From contig JAQSEB010000212.1 of NCBI GenBank assembly GCA_030063045.1, forward strand, positions 62,001 to 126,000: DNA of 64,000 nt, in the 5' to 3' direction. The notes beneath the pieces were generated by a model. That model did no database searches. It was not told the DNA's origin and saw only the letters and a list, made by a program, of their open reading frames with translations. The stretch is from Pratylenchus scribneri (taxonomy: Eukaryota > Nematoda > Chromadorea > Rhabditida > Pratylenchidae). This document shows positions 13,821 through 28,900 of this stretch, one piece after another. Both the position numbers and the translations under genes were made by a program. Each line of letters opens with the position of its first letter. Positions within the stretch are counted from its first letter, which is position 1.

Positions 13821-16800
13821 ACAATTTTTCTATTAGTATTTTTTAAGCAGATTCTAGGCCATACATGTATTTGAAATTTTTGAATTTGAAATTTTCTATG
13901 AGTTTTAAGAAAAAAAGTTTAAAATCGTTATCTCTCTTGGGAATTTTAATATTATTCCTCACAATCTTTTCTATTAGTATTTTTTAAGTAGATTCTAGGC
14001 CATACATGTATTTGAAATTTTTGAATTTGAAATTTTCTATGAATTTTAAGAAAAAAAGTTTAAAATCGTTATTTCTCTTGGGAATTTTAATATTATTCCT
14101 CGCAATCTTTTCTATTAGTATTTTTTAAGCAGATTCTAGGCCATACATGTATTTGAAATTTTTGAATTTGAAATTTTCTATGAGTTTTAAGAAAAAAAGT
14201 TTAAAATCGTTATTTCTCTTCGGAATTTTAATATTATTCCTCTCAATCTTTTCTATTAGTATTTTTTAAGCAGATTCTAGGCCATACATGTATTTGAAAT
14301 TTTTGAATTTGAAATTTTCTATGAGTTTTAAAAAAAAAGTTTAAAATCGCTATTTCTCTTCGGAATTTTAATATTATTCCTCTCAATCTTTTCTATTAGT
14401 ATTTTTTAAGCAGATTCTAGGCCATACATGTATTTGAAATTTTTGAATTTGAAATTTTCTATGAGTTTTAAGAAAAAAAGTTTAAAATCGCTATTTCTCT
14501 TGGGAATTTTAATATTATTCCTCTCAATCTTTTCTATTAGTATTTTTTAAGCAGATTCTAGGCCATACATGTATTTGAAATTTTTGAATTTGAAATTTTC
14601 TATGAGTTTTAAAAAAAAATTTAAAATCGCTATTTCTCTTCGGAATTTTAATATTATTCCTCACAATCTTTTCTATTAGTATTTTTTAAGCAGATTCTAG
14701 GCCATACATGTATTTGAAATTTTTGAATTTGAAATTTTCTATGAGTTTTAAAAAAAAGTTTAAAATCGCTATTTCTCTTGGGAATTTTAATATTATTCCC
14801 AACAATCTTTTCTATTAGTATTTTTTAAGCAGATTCTAGGCCATACATGTATTTGAAATTATTGAAATCGAAATTTTCTATGAGTTTTAAGAAAAAAAGT
14901 TTAAAATCGTTATTTCTCTTGGGAATTTTAATATTATTCCTCTCAATCTTTTCTATTAGTATTTTTTAAGCAGATTCTAGGCCATATATCTATTTGAAAT
15001 TTTTAAAATTAAAATTTTCTATGGTTTTAAGAAAAAAAGTTTAAAATCGTTATTTCTCTTCGGAATTTTAATATTATTCCTCTCAATCTTTTCTATTAGT
15101 ATTTTTTAAGCAGATTCTAGGCCATACATGTATTCGAAATTTTTAAAATTGAAATTTTCTATGAGTTTTAAGAAAAAAAAGTTTAAAATCGTTATTTCTC
15201 TTGGGAATTTAAATATTATTCCTCTCAATCTTTTCTATTAGTATTTTTTAAGCAGATTCTAGGCCATACATGTATTTGAAATTATTGAAATCGAAATTTT
15301 CTATGAGTTTTAAGAAAAAAAGTTTAAAATCGTCATTTCTCTTGGGAATTTAAATATTATTCCTCTCAATCTTTTCTATTAGTATTTTTTAAGCAGATTC
15401 TAGGCCATACATGTATTTGAAATTTTTGAATTTGAAATTTTCTATGAGTTTTAAAAAAAAGTTTAAAATCGCTATTTCTCTTGGGAATTTTAATATTATT
15501 CCTCACAATCTTTTCTATTAGTATTTTTTAAGCAGATTCTAGGCCATACATGTATTTGAAATTATTGAAATCGAAATTTTCTATGAGTTTTAAGAAAAAA
15601 AGTTTAAAATCGTTATTTCTCTTGGGAATTTTAATATTATTCCTCACAATCTTTTCTATTAGTATTTTTTAAGTAGATTCTAGACCATATATCTATTTGA
15701 AATTTTTAAAATTAAAATTTTCTATGGTTTTAAGAAAAAAAGTTTAAAATCGTTATTTCTCTTCGGAATTTTAATATTATTCCTCTCAATCTTTTCTATT
15801 AGTATTTTTTAAGCAGATTCTAGGCCATACATGTATTCGAAATTTTTAAAATTGAAATTTTCTATGAGTTTTAAGAAAAAAAAGTTTAAAATCGTTATTT
15901 CTCTTGGGAATTTTAATATTATTCCTCTCAATCTTTTCTATTAGTATTTTTTAAACAGATTCTAGGCCATACATGTATTTGAAATTTTTGAATTTGAAAT
16001 TTTCTATGAGTTTTAAGAAAAAAAGTTTAAAATCGTTATTTCTCTTCGGAATTTTAATATTATTCCTCTCAATCTTTTCTATTAGTATTTTTTAAACAGA
16101 TTCTAGGCCATACATGTATTTGAAATTTTTGAATTTGAAATTTTCTATGAGTTTTAAAAAAAAGTTTAAAATCGCTATTTCTCTTCGGAATTTTAATATT
16201 ATTCCTCTCAATCTTTTCTATTAGTATTTTTTAAGCAGATTCTAGGCCATACATGTATTTGAAATTTTTGAATTTGAAATTTTCTATGAGTTTTAAGAAA
16301 AAAAGTTTAAAATCGTCATTTCTCTTGGGAATTTAAATATTATTCCTCTCAATCTTTTCTATTAGTATTTTTTAAGCAGATTCTAGGCCATACATGTATT
16401 TGAAATTTTTGAATTTGAAATTTTCTATGAGTTTTAAAAAAAAGTTTAAAATCGCTATTTCTCTTGGGAATTTTAATATTATTCCTCACAATCTTTTCTA
16501 TTAGTATTTTTTAAGCAGATTCTAGGCCATACATGTATTCGAAATTTTTAAAATTGAAATTTTCTATGAGTTTTAAGAAAAAAAAGTTTAAAATCGCTAT
16601 TTCTCTTGGGAATTTTAATATTATTCCTCACAATCTTTTCTATTAGTATTTTTTAAGCAGATTCTAGGCCATACATGTATTCGAAATTTTTAAAATTGAA
16701 ATTTTCTATGAGTTTTAAGAAAAAAAAGTTTAAAATCGTTATTTCTCTTGGAAATTTTAATATTATTCCTCTCAATCTTTTCTATTAGTATTTTTTAAAC

Positions 16801-17389
16801 AGATTCTAGGCCATACATGTATTTGAAATTTTTAAAATTGAAATTTTCTATGAGTTTTAAGAAAAAAAAGTTTAAAATCGTTATTTCTCTTGGGAATTTT
16901 AATATTATTCCTCTCAATCTTTTCTATTAGTATTTTTTAAGCAGATTCTAGGCCATACATTTATTCGAAATTTTTAAAATTGAAATTTTCTATGAGTTTT
17001 AAGAAAAAAAAGTTTAAAATCGTTATTTCTCTTGGGAATTTTAATATTATTCCTCTCAATCTTTTCTATTAGTATTTTTTAAACAGATTCTAGGCCATAC
17101 ATGTATTTGAAATTTTTGAATTTGAAATTTTCTATGAGTTTTAAAAAAAAGTTTAAAATCGCTATTTCTCTTCGGAATTTTAATATTATTCCTCTCAATC
17201 TTTTCTATTAGTATTTTTTAAGCAGATTCTAGGCCATACATGTATTTGAAATTTTTGAATTTGAAATTTTCTATGAGTTTTAAGAAAAAAAGTTTAAAAT
17301 CGCTATTTCTCTTGGGAATTTTAATATTATTCCTCACAATCTTTTCTATTAGTATTTTTTAAGCAGATTCTAGGCCATACATGTATTCG

Positions 17390-20300
17390 AAATTTTTAAA
17401 ATTGAAATTTTCTATGAGTTTTAAGAAAAAAAAGTTTAAAATCGTTATTTCTCTTGGGAATTTAAATATTATTCCTCTCAATCTTTTCTATTAGTATTTT
17501 TTAAGCAGATTCTAGGCCATACATGTATTTGAAATTTTTGAATTTGAAATTTTCTATGAGTTTTAAAAAAAAGTTTAAAATCGCTATTTCTCTTGGGAAT
17601 TTTAATATTATTCCTCACAATCTTTTCTATTAGTATTTTTTAAGCAGATTCTAGGCCATACATGTATTCGAAATTTTTAAAATTGAAATTTTCTATGAGT
17701 TTTAAGAAAAAAAAGTTTAAAATCGTTATTTCTCTTGGAAATTTTAATATTATTCCTCTCAATCTTTTCTATTAGTATTTTTTAAACAGATTCTAGGCCA
17801 TACATGTATTTGAAATTTTTAAAATTGAAATTTTCTATGAGTTTTAAGAAAAAAAAGTTTAAAATCGTTATTTCTCTTGGGAATTTTAATATTATTCCTC
17901 TCAATCTTTTCTATTAGTATTTTTTAAGCAGATTCTAGGCCATACATTTATTCGAAATTTTTAAAATTGAAATTTTCTATGAGTTTTAAGAAAAAAAAGT
18001 TTAAAATCGTTATTTCTCTTGGGAATTTTAATATTATTCCTCTCAATCTTTTCTATTAGTATTTTTTAAACAGATTCTAGGCCATACATGTATTTGAAAT
18101 TTTTAAAATTGAAATTTTCTATGAGTTTTAAGAAAAAAAAGTTTAAAATCGTTATTTCTCTTGGGAATTTTAATATTATTCCTCTCAATCTTTTCTATTA
18201 GTATTTTTTAAACAGATTCTAGGCCATACATGTATTTGAAATTTTTAAAATTGAAATTTTCTATGAGTTTTAAGAAAAAAAAGTTTAAAATCGTTATTTC
18301 TCTTGGGAATTTTAATATTATTCCTCTCAATCTTTTCTATTAGTATTTTTTAAGCAGATTCTAGGCCATACATGTATTTGAAATTTTTAAAATTGAAATT
18401 TTCTATGAGTTTTAAGAAAAAAAAGTTTAAAATCGTTATTTCTCTTGGGAATTTTAATATTATTCCTCTCAATCTTTTCTATTAGTATTTTTTAAGCAGA
18501 TTCTAGGCCATACATGTATTCGAAATTTTTAAAATTGAAATTTTCTATGAGTTTTAAGAAAAAAAAGTTTAAAATCGTTATTTCTCTTGGGAATTTTAAT
18601 ATTATTCCTCTCAATCTTTTCTATTAGTATTTTTTAAGCAGATTCTAGGCCATACATGTATTCGAAATTTTTAAAATTGAAATTTTCTATGAGTTTTAAG
18701 AAAAAAAAGTTTAAAATCGTTATTTCTCTTGGGAATTTTAATATTATTCCTCTCAATCTTTTCTATTAGTATTTTTTAAGCAGATTCTAGGCCATACATG
18801 TATTCGAAATTTTTAAAATTGAAATTTTCTATGAGTTTTAAGAAAAAAAATTTAAAATCGTTATTTCTCTTGGGAATTTTAATATTATTCCTCTCAATCT
18901 TTTCTATTAGTATTTTTTAAACAGATTCTAGGCCATACATGTATTTGAAATTTTTAAAATTGAAATTTTCTATGAGTTTTAAGAAAAAAAAGTTTAAAAT
19001 CGTTATTTCTCTTGGGAATTTTAATATTATTCCTCTCAATCTTTTCTATTAGTATTTTTTAAGCAGATTCTAGGCCATACATGTATTTGAAATTTTTAAA
19101 ATTGAAATTTTCTATGAGTTTTAAGAAAAAAAAGTTTAAAATCGTTATTTCTCTTGGGAATTTTAATATTATTCCTCTCAATCTTTTCTATTAGTATTTT
19201 TTAAGCAGATTCTAGGCCATACATGTATTTGAAATTTTTGAATTTGAAATTTTCTATGAGTTTTAAGAAAAAAAGTTTAAAATCGTCATTTCTCTTGGGA
19301 ATTTAAATATTATTCCTCTCAATCTTTTCTATTAGTATTTTTTAAGCAGATTCTAGGCCATACATGTATTTGAAATTTTTGAATTTGAAATTTTCTATGA
19401 GTTTTAAAAAAAAGTTTAAAATCGCTATTTCTCTTGGGAATTTTAATATTATTCCTCACAATCTTTTCTATTAGTATTTTTTAAGCAGATTCTAGGCCAT
19501 ACATGTATTTGAAATTATTGAAATCGAAATTTTCTATGAGTTTTAAGAAAAAAAGTTTAAAATCGTTATTTCTCTTGGGAATTTTAATATTATTCCTCAC
19601 AATCTTTTCTATTAGTATTTTTTAAGCAGATTCTAGGCCATACATGTATTTGAAATTATTGAAATCGAAATTTTCTATGAGTTTTAAGAAAAAAAGTTTA
19701 AAATCGCTATTTCTCTTGGGAATTTTAATATTATTCCTCACAATCTTTTCTATTAGTATTTTTTAAGTAGATTCTAGGCCATACATCTATTTGAAATTTT
19801 TGAATTTGAAATTTTCTATGAGTTTTAAAAAAAAAGTTTAAAATCGCTATTTCTCTTCGGAATTTTAATATTATTCCTCTCAATCTTTTCTATTAGTATT
19901 TTTTAAGCAGATTCTAGGCCATACATGTATTTGAAATTTTTGAATTTGAAATTTTCTATGAGTTTTAAAAAAAAGTTTAAAATCGTTATTTCTCTTGGGA
20001 ATTTAAATATTATTCCTCTCAATCTTTTCTATTAGTATTTTTTAAGCAGATTCTAGGCCATACATGTATTTGAAATTTTTGAATTTGAAATTTTCTATGA
20101 GTTTTAAAAAAAAGTTTAAAATCGCTATTTCTCTTGGGAATTTTAATATTATTCCTCACAATCTTTTCTATTAGTATTTTTTAAGCAGATTCTAGGCCAT
20201 ACATGTATTCGAAATTTTTAAAATTGAAATTTTCTATGAGTTTTAAGAAAAAAAAGTTTAAAATCGTTATTTCTCTTGGAAATTTTAATATTATTCCTCT

Positions 20301-23300
20301 CAATCTTTTCTATTAGTATTTTTTAAACAGATTCTAGGCCATACATGTATTTGAAATTTTTAAAATTGAAATTTTCTATGAGTTTTAAGAAAAAAAAGTT
20401 TAAAATCGTTATTTCTCTTGGGAATTTTAATATTATTCCTCTCAATCTTTTCTATTAGTATTTTTTAAGCAGATTCTAGGCCATACATTTATTCGAAATT
20501 TTTAAAATTGAAATTTTCTATGAGTTTTAAGAAAAAAAAGTTTAAAATCGTTATTTCTCTTGGGAATTTTAATATTATTCCTCTCAATCTTTTCTATTAG
20601 TATTTTTTAAACAGATTCTAGGCCATACATGTATTTGAAATTTTTAAAATTGAAATTTTCTATGAGTTTTAAGAAAAAAAAGTTTAAAATCGTTATTTCT
20701 CTTGGGAATTTTAATATTATTCCTCTCAATCTTTTCTATTAGTATTTTTTAAACAGATTCTAGGCCATACATGTATTTGAAATTTTTAAAATTGAAATTT
20801 TCTATGAGTTTTAAGAAAAAAAAGTTTAAAATCGTTATTTCTCTTGGGAATTTTAATATTATTCCTCTCAATCTTTTCTATTAGTATTTTTTAAGCAGAT
20901 TCTAGGCCATACATGTATTTGAAATTTTTAAAATTGAAATTTTCTATGAGTTTTAAGAAAAAAAAGTTTAAAATCGTTATTTCTCTTGGGAATTTTAATA
21001 TTATTCCTCTCAATCTTTTCTATTAGTATTTTTTAAGCAGATTCTAGGCCATACATGTATTCGAAATTTTTAAAATTGAAATTTTCTATGAGTTTTAAGA
21101 AAAAAAAGTTTAAAATCGTTATTTCTCTTGGGAATTTTAATATTATTCCTCTCAATCTTTTCTATTAGTATTTTTTAAGCAGATTCTAGGCCATACATGT
21201 ATTCGAAATTTTTAAAATTGAAATTTTCTATGAGTTTTAAGAAAAAAAAGTTTAAAATCGTTATTTCTCTTGGGAATTTTAATATTATTCCTCTCAATCT
21301 TTTCTATTAGTATTTTTTAAGCAGATTCTAGGCCATACATGTATTCGAAATTTTTAAAATTGAAATTTTCTATGAGTTTTAAGAAAAAAAAGTTTAAAAT
21401 CGTTATTTCTCTTGGGAATTTTAATATTATTCCTCTCAATCTTTTCTATTAGTATTTTTTAAACAGATTCTAGGCCATACATGTATTTGAAATTTTTAAA
21501 ATTGAAATTTTCTATGAGTTTTAAGAAAAAAAAGTTTAAAATCGTTATTTCTCTTGGGAATTTTAATATTATTCCTCTCAATCTTTTCTATTAGTATTTT
21601 TTAAGCAGATTCTAGGCCATACATGTATTTGAAATTTTTAAAATTGAAATTTTCTATGAGTTTTAAGAAAAAAAAGTTTAAAATCGTTATTTCTCTTGGG
21701 AATTTTAATATTATTCCTCTCAATCTTTTCTATTAGTATTTTTTAAGCAGATTCTAGGCCATACATGTATTTGAAATTTTTGAATTTGAAATTTTCTATG
21801 AGTTTTAAGAAAAAAAGTTTAAAATCGTCATTTCTCTTGGGAATTTAAATATTATTCCTCTCAATCTTTTCTATTAGTATTTTTTAAGCAGATTCTAGGC
21901 CATACATGTATTTGAAATTTTTGAATTTGAAATTTTCTATGAGTTTTAAAAAAAAGTTTAAAATCGCTATTTCTCTTGGGAATTTTAATATTATTCCTCA
22001 CAATCTTTTCTATTAGTATTTTTTAAGCAGATTCTAGGCCATACATGTATTTGAAATTATTGAAATCGAAATTTTCTATGAGTTTTAAGAAAAAAAGTTT
22101 AAAATCGTTATTTCTCTTGGGAATTTTAATATTATTCCTCACAATCTTTTCTATTAGTATTTTTTAAGTAGATTCTAGGCCATATATCTATTTGAAATTT
22201 TTAAAATTAAAATTTTCTATGGTTTTAAGAAAAAAAGTTTAAAATCGTTATTTCTCTTCGGAATTTTAATATTATTCCTCTCAATCTTTTCTATTAGTAT
22301 TTTTTAAGCAGATTCTAGGCCATACATGTATTCGAAATTTTTAAAATTGAAATTTTCTATGAGTTTTAAGAAAAAAAAGTTTAAAATCGTTATTTCTCTT
22401 GGGAATTTTAATATTATTCCTCACAATCTTTTCTATTAGTATTTTTTAAGTAGATTCTAGGCCATAGATGTATTTGAAATTTTTAAAATTAAAATTTTCT
22501 ATGGTTTTAAGAAAAAAAGTTTAAAATCGTTATTTCTCTTCGGAATTTTAATATTATTCCTCTCAATCTTTTCTATTAGTATTTTTTAAGCAGATTCTAG
22601 GCCATATATCTATTTGAAATTTTTAAAATTAAAATTTTCTATGGTTTTAAGAAAAAAAGTTTAAAATCGTTATTTCTCTTCGGAATTTTAATATTATTCC
22701 TCTCAATCTTTTCTATTAGTATTTTTTAAGCAGATTCTAGGCCATACATGTATTCGAAATTTTTAAAATTGAAATTTTCTATGAGTTTTAAGAAAAAAAA
22801 GTTTAAAATCGTTATTTCTCTTGGGAATTTAAATATTATTCCTCTCAATCTTTTCTATTAGTATTTTTTAAGCAGATTCTAGGCCATACATGTATTTGAA
22901 ATTATTGAAATCGAAATTTTCTATGAGTTTTAAGAAAAAAAGTTTAAAATCGTCATTTCTCTTGGGAATTTAAATATTATTCCTCTCAATCTTTTCTATT
23001 AGTATTTTTTAAGCAGATTCTAGGCCATACATGTATTTGAAATTTTTGAATTTGAAATTTTCTATGAGTTTTAAAAAAAAGTTTAAAATCGCTATTTCTC
23101 TTGGGAATTTTAATATTATTCCTCACAATCTTTTCTATTAGTATTTTTTAAGCAGATTCTAGGCCATACATGTATTTGAAATTATTGAAATCGAAATTTT
23201 CTATGAGTTTTAAGAAAAAAAGTTTAAAATCGTTATTTCTCTTGGGAATTTTAATATTATTCCTCACAATCTTTTCTATTAGTATTTTTTAAGTAGATTC

Positions 23301-25920
23301 TAGACCATATATCTATTTGAAATTTTTAAAATTAAAATTTTCTATGGTTTTAAGAAAAAAAGTTTAAAATCGTTATTTCTCTTCGGAATTTTAATATTAT
23401 TCCTCTCAATCTTTTCTATTAGTATTTTTTAAGCAGATTCTAGGCCATAAATGTATTCGAAATTTTTAAAATTGAAATTTTCTATGAGTTTTAAGAAAAA
23501 AAAGTTTAAAATCGTTATTTCTCTTGGGAATTTTAATATTATTCCTCTCAATCTTTTCTATTAGTATTTTTTAAACAGATTCTAGGCCATACATGTATTT
23601 GAAATTTTTGAATTTGAAATTTTCTATGAGTTTTAAGAAAAAAAGTTTAAAATCGTTATTTCTCTTCGGAATTTTAATATTATTCCTCTCAATCTTTTCT
23701 ATTAGTATTTTTTAAACAGATTCTAGGCCATACATGTATTTGAAATTTTTGAATTTGAAATTTTCTATGAGTTTTAAAAAAAAGTTTAAAATCGCTATTT
23801 CTCTTCGGAATTTTAATATTATTCCTCTCAATCTTTTCTATTAGTATTTTTTAAGCAGTTTCTAGGCCATACATGTATTTGAAATTTTTGAATTTGAAAT
23901 TTTCTATGAGTTTTAAGAAAAAAAGTTAAAATCGTCATTTCTCTTGGGAATTTAAATATTATTCCTCTCAATCTTTTCTATTAGTATTTTTTAAGCAGAT
24001 TCTAGGCCATACATGTATTTGAAATTTTTGAATTTGAAATTTTCTATGAGTTTTAAAAAAAAGTTTAAAATCGCTATTTCTCTTGGGAATTTTAATATTA
24101 TTCCTCACAATCTTTTCTATTAGTATTTTTTAAGCAGATTCTAGGCCATACATGTATTCGAAATTTTTAAAATTGAAATTTTCTATGAGTTTTAAGAAAA
24201 AAAAGTTTAAAATCGTTATTTCTCTTGGAAATTTTAATATTATTCCTCTCAATCTTTTCTATTAGTATTTTTTAAACAGATTCTAGGCCATACATGTATT
24301 TGAAATTTTTAAAATTGAAATTTTCTATGAGTTTTAAGAAAAAAAAGTTTAAAATCGTTATTTCTCTTGGGAATTTTAATATTATTCCTCTCAATCTTTT
24401 CTATTAGTATTTTTTAAGCAGATTCTAGGCCATACATTTATTCGAAATTTTTAAAATTGAAATTTTCTATGAGTTTTAAGAAAAAAAAGTTTAAAATCGT
24501 TATTTCTCTTGGGAATTTTAATATTATTCCTCTCAATCTTTTCTATTAGTATTTTTTAAACAGATTCTAGGCCATACATGTATTTGAAATTTTTAAAATT
24601 GAAATTTTCTATGAGTTTTAAGAAAAAAAAGTTTAAAATCGTTATTTCTCTTGGGAATTTTAATATTATTCCTCTCAATCTTTTCTATTAGTATTTTTTA
24701 AACAGATTCTAGGCCATACATGTATTTGAAATTTTTAAAATTGAAATTTTCTATGAGTTTTAAGAAAAAAAAGTTTAAAATCGTTATTTCTCTTGGGAAT
24801 TTTAATATTATTCCTCTCAATCTTTTCTATTAGTATTTTTTAAGCAGATTCTAGGCCATACATGTATTTGAAATTTTTAAAATTGAAATTTTCTATGAGT
24901 TTTAAGAAAAAAAAGTTTAAAATCGTTATTTCTCTTGGGAATTTTAATATTATTCCTCTCAATCTTTTCTATTAGTATTTTTTAAGCAGATTCTAGGCCA
25001 TACATGTATTCGAAATTTTTAAAATTGAAATTTTCTATGAGTTTTAAGAAAAAAAAGTTTAAAATCGTTATTTCTCTTGGGAATTTTAATATTATTCCTC
25101 TCAATCTTTTCTATTAGTATTTTTTAAGCAGATTCTAGGCCATACATGTATTCGAAATTTTTAAAATTGAAATTTTCTATGAGTTTTAAGAAAAAAAAAG
25201 TTTAAAATCGTTATTTCTCTTGGGAATTTTAATATTATTCCTCTCAATCTTTTCTATTAGTATTTTTTAAGCAGATTCTAGGCCATACATGTATTCGAAA
25301 TTTTTAAAATTGAAATTTTCTATGAGTTTTAAGAAAAAAAAGTTTAAAATCGTTATTTCTCTTGGGAATTTTAATATTATTCATCTCAATCTTTTCTATT
25401 AGTATTTTTTAAACAGATTCTAGGCCATACATGTATTTGAAATTTTTAAAATTGAAATTTTCTATGAGTTTTAAGAAAAAAAAGTTTAAAATCGTTATTT
25501 CTCTTGGGAATTTTAATATTATTCCTCTCAATCTTTTCTATTAGTATTTTTTAAGCAGATTCTAGGCCATACATGTATTTGAAATTTTTAAAATTGAAAT
25601 TTTCTATGAGTTTTAAGAAAAAAAAGTTTAAAATCGTTATTTCTCTTGGGAATTTTAATATTATTCCTCTCAATCTTTTCTATTAGTATTTTTTAAGCAG
25701 ATTCTAGGCCATACATGTATTCGAAATTTTTAAAATTGAAATTTTCTATGAGTTTTAAGAAAAAAAAGTTTAAAATCGTTATTTCTCTTGGGAATTTTAA
25801 TATTATTCCTCTCAATCTTTTCTATTAGTATTTTTTAAGCAGATTCTAGGCCATACATGTATTTGAAATTTTTGAATTTGAAATTTTCTATGAGTTTTAA
25901 GAAAAAAAGTTTAAAATCGT
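17390..25920. repeat. long segment triplicated within the satellite
   Basis: The variant cttggaaattttaat, always followed 210 bp later by acatttattcgaaa, occurs at about 16747, 17734, 20275 and 24224. In the last three cases it is followed by the same series of monomers ending in a cgtcatttctc variant at about 19286, 21827 and 25919. The marker-to-marker distance is 1552, 1552 and 1695 bp, so the third copy has one extra monomer. This is the footprint of recent unequal exchange or segmental amplification. Confidence 0.7.
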
Positions 25921-28900
25921 CATTTCTCTTGGGAATTTAAATATTATTCCTCTCAATCTTTTCTATTAGTATTTTTTAAGCAGATTCTAGGCCATACATG
26001 TATTTGAAATTTTTGAATTTGAAATTTTCTATGAGTTTTAAAAAAAAGTTTAAAATCGCTATTTCTCTTGGGAATTTTAATATTATTCCTCACAATCTTT
26101 TCTATTAGTATTTTTTAAGCAGATTCTAGGCCATACATGTATTTGAAATTATTGAAATCGAAATTTTCTATGAGTTTTAAGAAAAAAAGTTTAAAATCGT
26201 TATTTCTCTTGGGAATTTTAATATTATTCCTCACAATCTTTTCTATTAGTATTTTTTAAGTAGATTCTAGGCCATATATCTATTTGAAATTTTTAAAATT
26301 AAAATTTTCTATGGTTTTAAGAAAAAAAGTTTAAAATCGTTATTTCTCTTCGGAATTTTAATATTATTCCTCTCAATCTTTTCTATTAGTATTTTTTAAG
26401 CAGATTCTAGGCCATACATGTATTCGAAATTTTTAAAATTGAAATTTTCTATGAGTTTTAAGAAAAAAAAGTTTAAAATCGTTATTTCTCTTGGGAATTT
26501 TAATATTATTCCTCTCAATCTTTTCTATTAGTATTTTTTAAACAGATTCTAGGCCATACATGTATTTGAAATTTTTGAATTTGAAATTTTCTATGAGTTT
26601 TAAGAAAAAAAGTTTAAAATCGTTATTTCTCTTCGGAATTTTAATATTATTCCTCACAATCTTTTCTAATAGTATTTTTTAAGCAGATTCTAGGCCATAC
26701 ATGTATTCGAAATTTTTAAAATTAAAATTTTCTATGGTTTTAAGAAAAAAAGTTTAAAATCGTTATTTCTCTTCGGAATTTTAATATTATTCCTCTCAAT
26801 CTTTTCTATTAGTATTTTTTAAGCAGATTCTAGGCCATACATGTAATTGAAATTTTTGAAATTGAAATTTTCTATGAGTTTTAAGAAAAAAAGTTTAAAA
26901 TCGTTATTTCTCTTGGGAATTTTAATATTATTCCTCACAATCTTTTCTATTAGTATTTTTTAAGCAGATTCTAGGCCATACATTTATTTGAAATTATTGA
27001 ATTTGAAATTTTCTATGAGTTTTAAGAAAAAAAGTTTAAAATCGTTATTTCTCTTCGGAATTTTAATATTATTCCTCACAATCTTTTCTAATAGTATTTT
27101 TTAAGCAGATTCTAGGCCATACATGTATTCGAAATTTTTAAAATTAAAATTTTCTATGGTTTTAAGAAAAAAAGTTTAAAATCGTTATTTCTCTTCGGAA
27201 TTTTAATATTATTCCTCTCAATCTTTTCTATTAGTATTTTTTAAGCAGATTCTCGGCCATAAATGTATTTGAAATTTTTGAAATTGAAATTTTCTATGAG
27301 TTTTAAGAAAAAAAGTTTAAAATCGTTATTTCTCTTGGGAATTTTAATATTATTCCTCACAATATTTTCTATTAGTATTTTTTAAGTAGATTCTAGGCCA
27401 TAGATGTATTTGAAATTATTGAAATCGAAATTTTCTATGAGTTTTAAGAAAAAAGTTTAAAATCGTCATTTCTCTTGGGAATTTAAATATTATTCCTCTC
27501 AATCTTTTCTATTAGTATTTTTTAAGCAGATTCTAGGCCATACATGTATTTGAAATTTTTGAATTTGAAATTTTCTATGAGTTTTAAAAAAAAGTTTAAA
27601 ATCGCTATTTCTCTTGGGAATTTTAATATTATTCCCAACAATCTTTTCTATTAGTATTTTTTAAGCAGATTCTAGGCCATACATGTATTTGAAATTATTG
27701 AAATCGAAATTTTCTATGAGTTTTAAGAAAAAAAGTTTAAAATCGTTATTTCTCTTGGGAATTTTAATATTATTCCTCTCAATCTTTTCTATTAGTATTT
27801 TTTAAGCAGATTCTAGGCCATATATCTATTTGAAATTTTTAAAATTAAAATTTTCTATGGTTTTAAGAAAAAAAGTTTAAAATCGTTATTTCTCTTCGGA
27901 ATTTTAATATTATTCCTCTCAATCTTTTCTATTAGTATTTTTTAAGCAGATTCTAGGCCATACATGTATTCGAAATTTTTAAAATTGAAATTTTCTATGA
28001 GTTTTAAGAAAAAAAAGTTTAAAATCGTTATTTCTCTTGGGAATTTTAATATTATTCCTCTCAATCTTTTCTATTAGTATTTTTTAAGCAGATTCTAGGC
28101 CATACATGTATTCGAAATTTTTAAAATTGAAATTTTCTATGAGTTTTAAGAAAAAAAAGTTTAAAATCGTTATTTCTCTTGGGAATTTTAATATTATTCC
28201 TCTCAATCTTTTCTATTAGTATTTTTTAAGCAGATTCTAGGCCATATATCTATTTGAAATTTTTAAAATTAAAATTTTCTATGGTTTTAAAAAAAAAAAA
28301 GTTTAAAATCGTTATTTCTCTTCGGAATTTTAATATTATTCCTCTCAATCTTTTCTATTAGTATTTTTTAAGCAGATTCTAGGCCATACATGTATTTGAA
28401 ATTTTTAAAATTGAAATTTTCTATGAGTTTTAAGAAAAAAAAGTTTAAAATCGTTATTTCTCTTGGGAATTTTAATATTATTCCTCTCAATCTTTTCTAT
28501 TAGTATTTTTTAAGCAGATTCTAGGCCATACATGTATTCGAAATTTTTAAAATTGAAATTTTCTATGAGTTTTAAGAAAAAAAAGTTTAAAATCGTTATT
28601 TCTCTTGGGAATTTTAATATTATTCCTCTCAATCTTTTCTATTAGTATTTTTTAAGCAGATTCTAGGCCATACATGTATTTGAAATTATTGAAATCGAAA
28701 TTTTCTATGAGTTTTAAGAAAAAAAGTTTAAAATCGTTATTTCTCTTGGGAATTTTAATATTATTCCTCTCAATCTTTTCTATTAGTATTTTTTAAGCAG
28801 ATTCTAGGCCATATATCTATTTGAAATTTTTAAAATTAAAATTTTCTATGGTTTTAAGAAAAAAAGTTTAAAATCGTTATTTCTCTTCGGAATTTTAATA

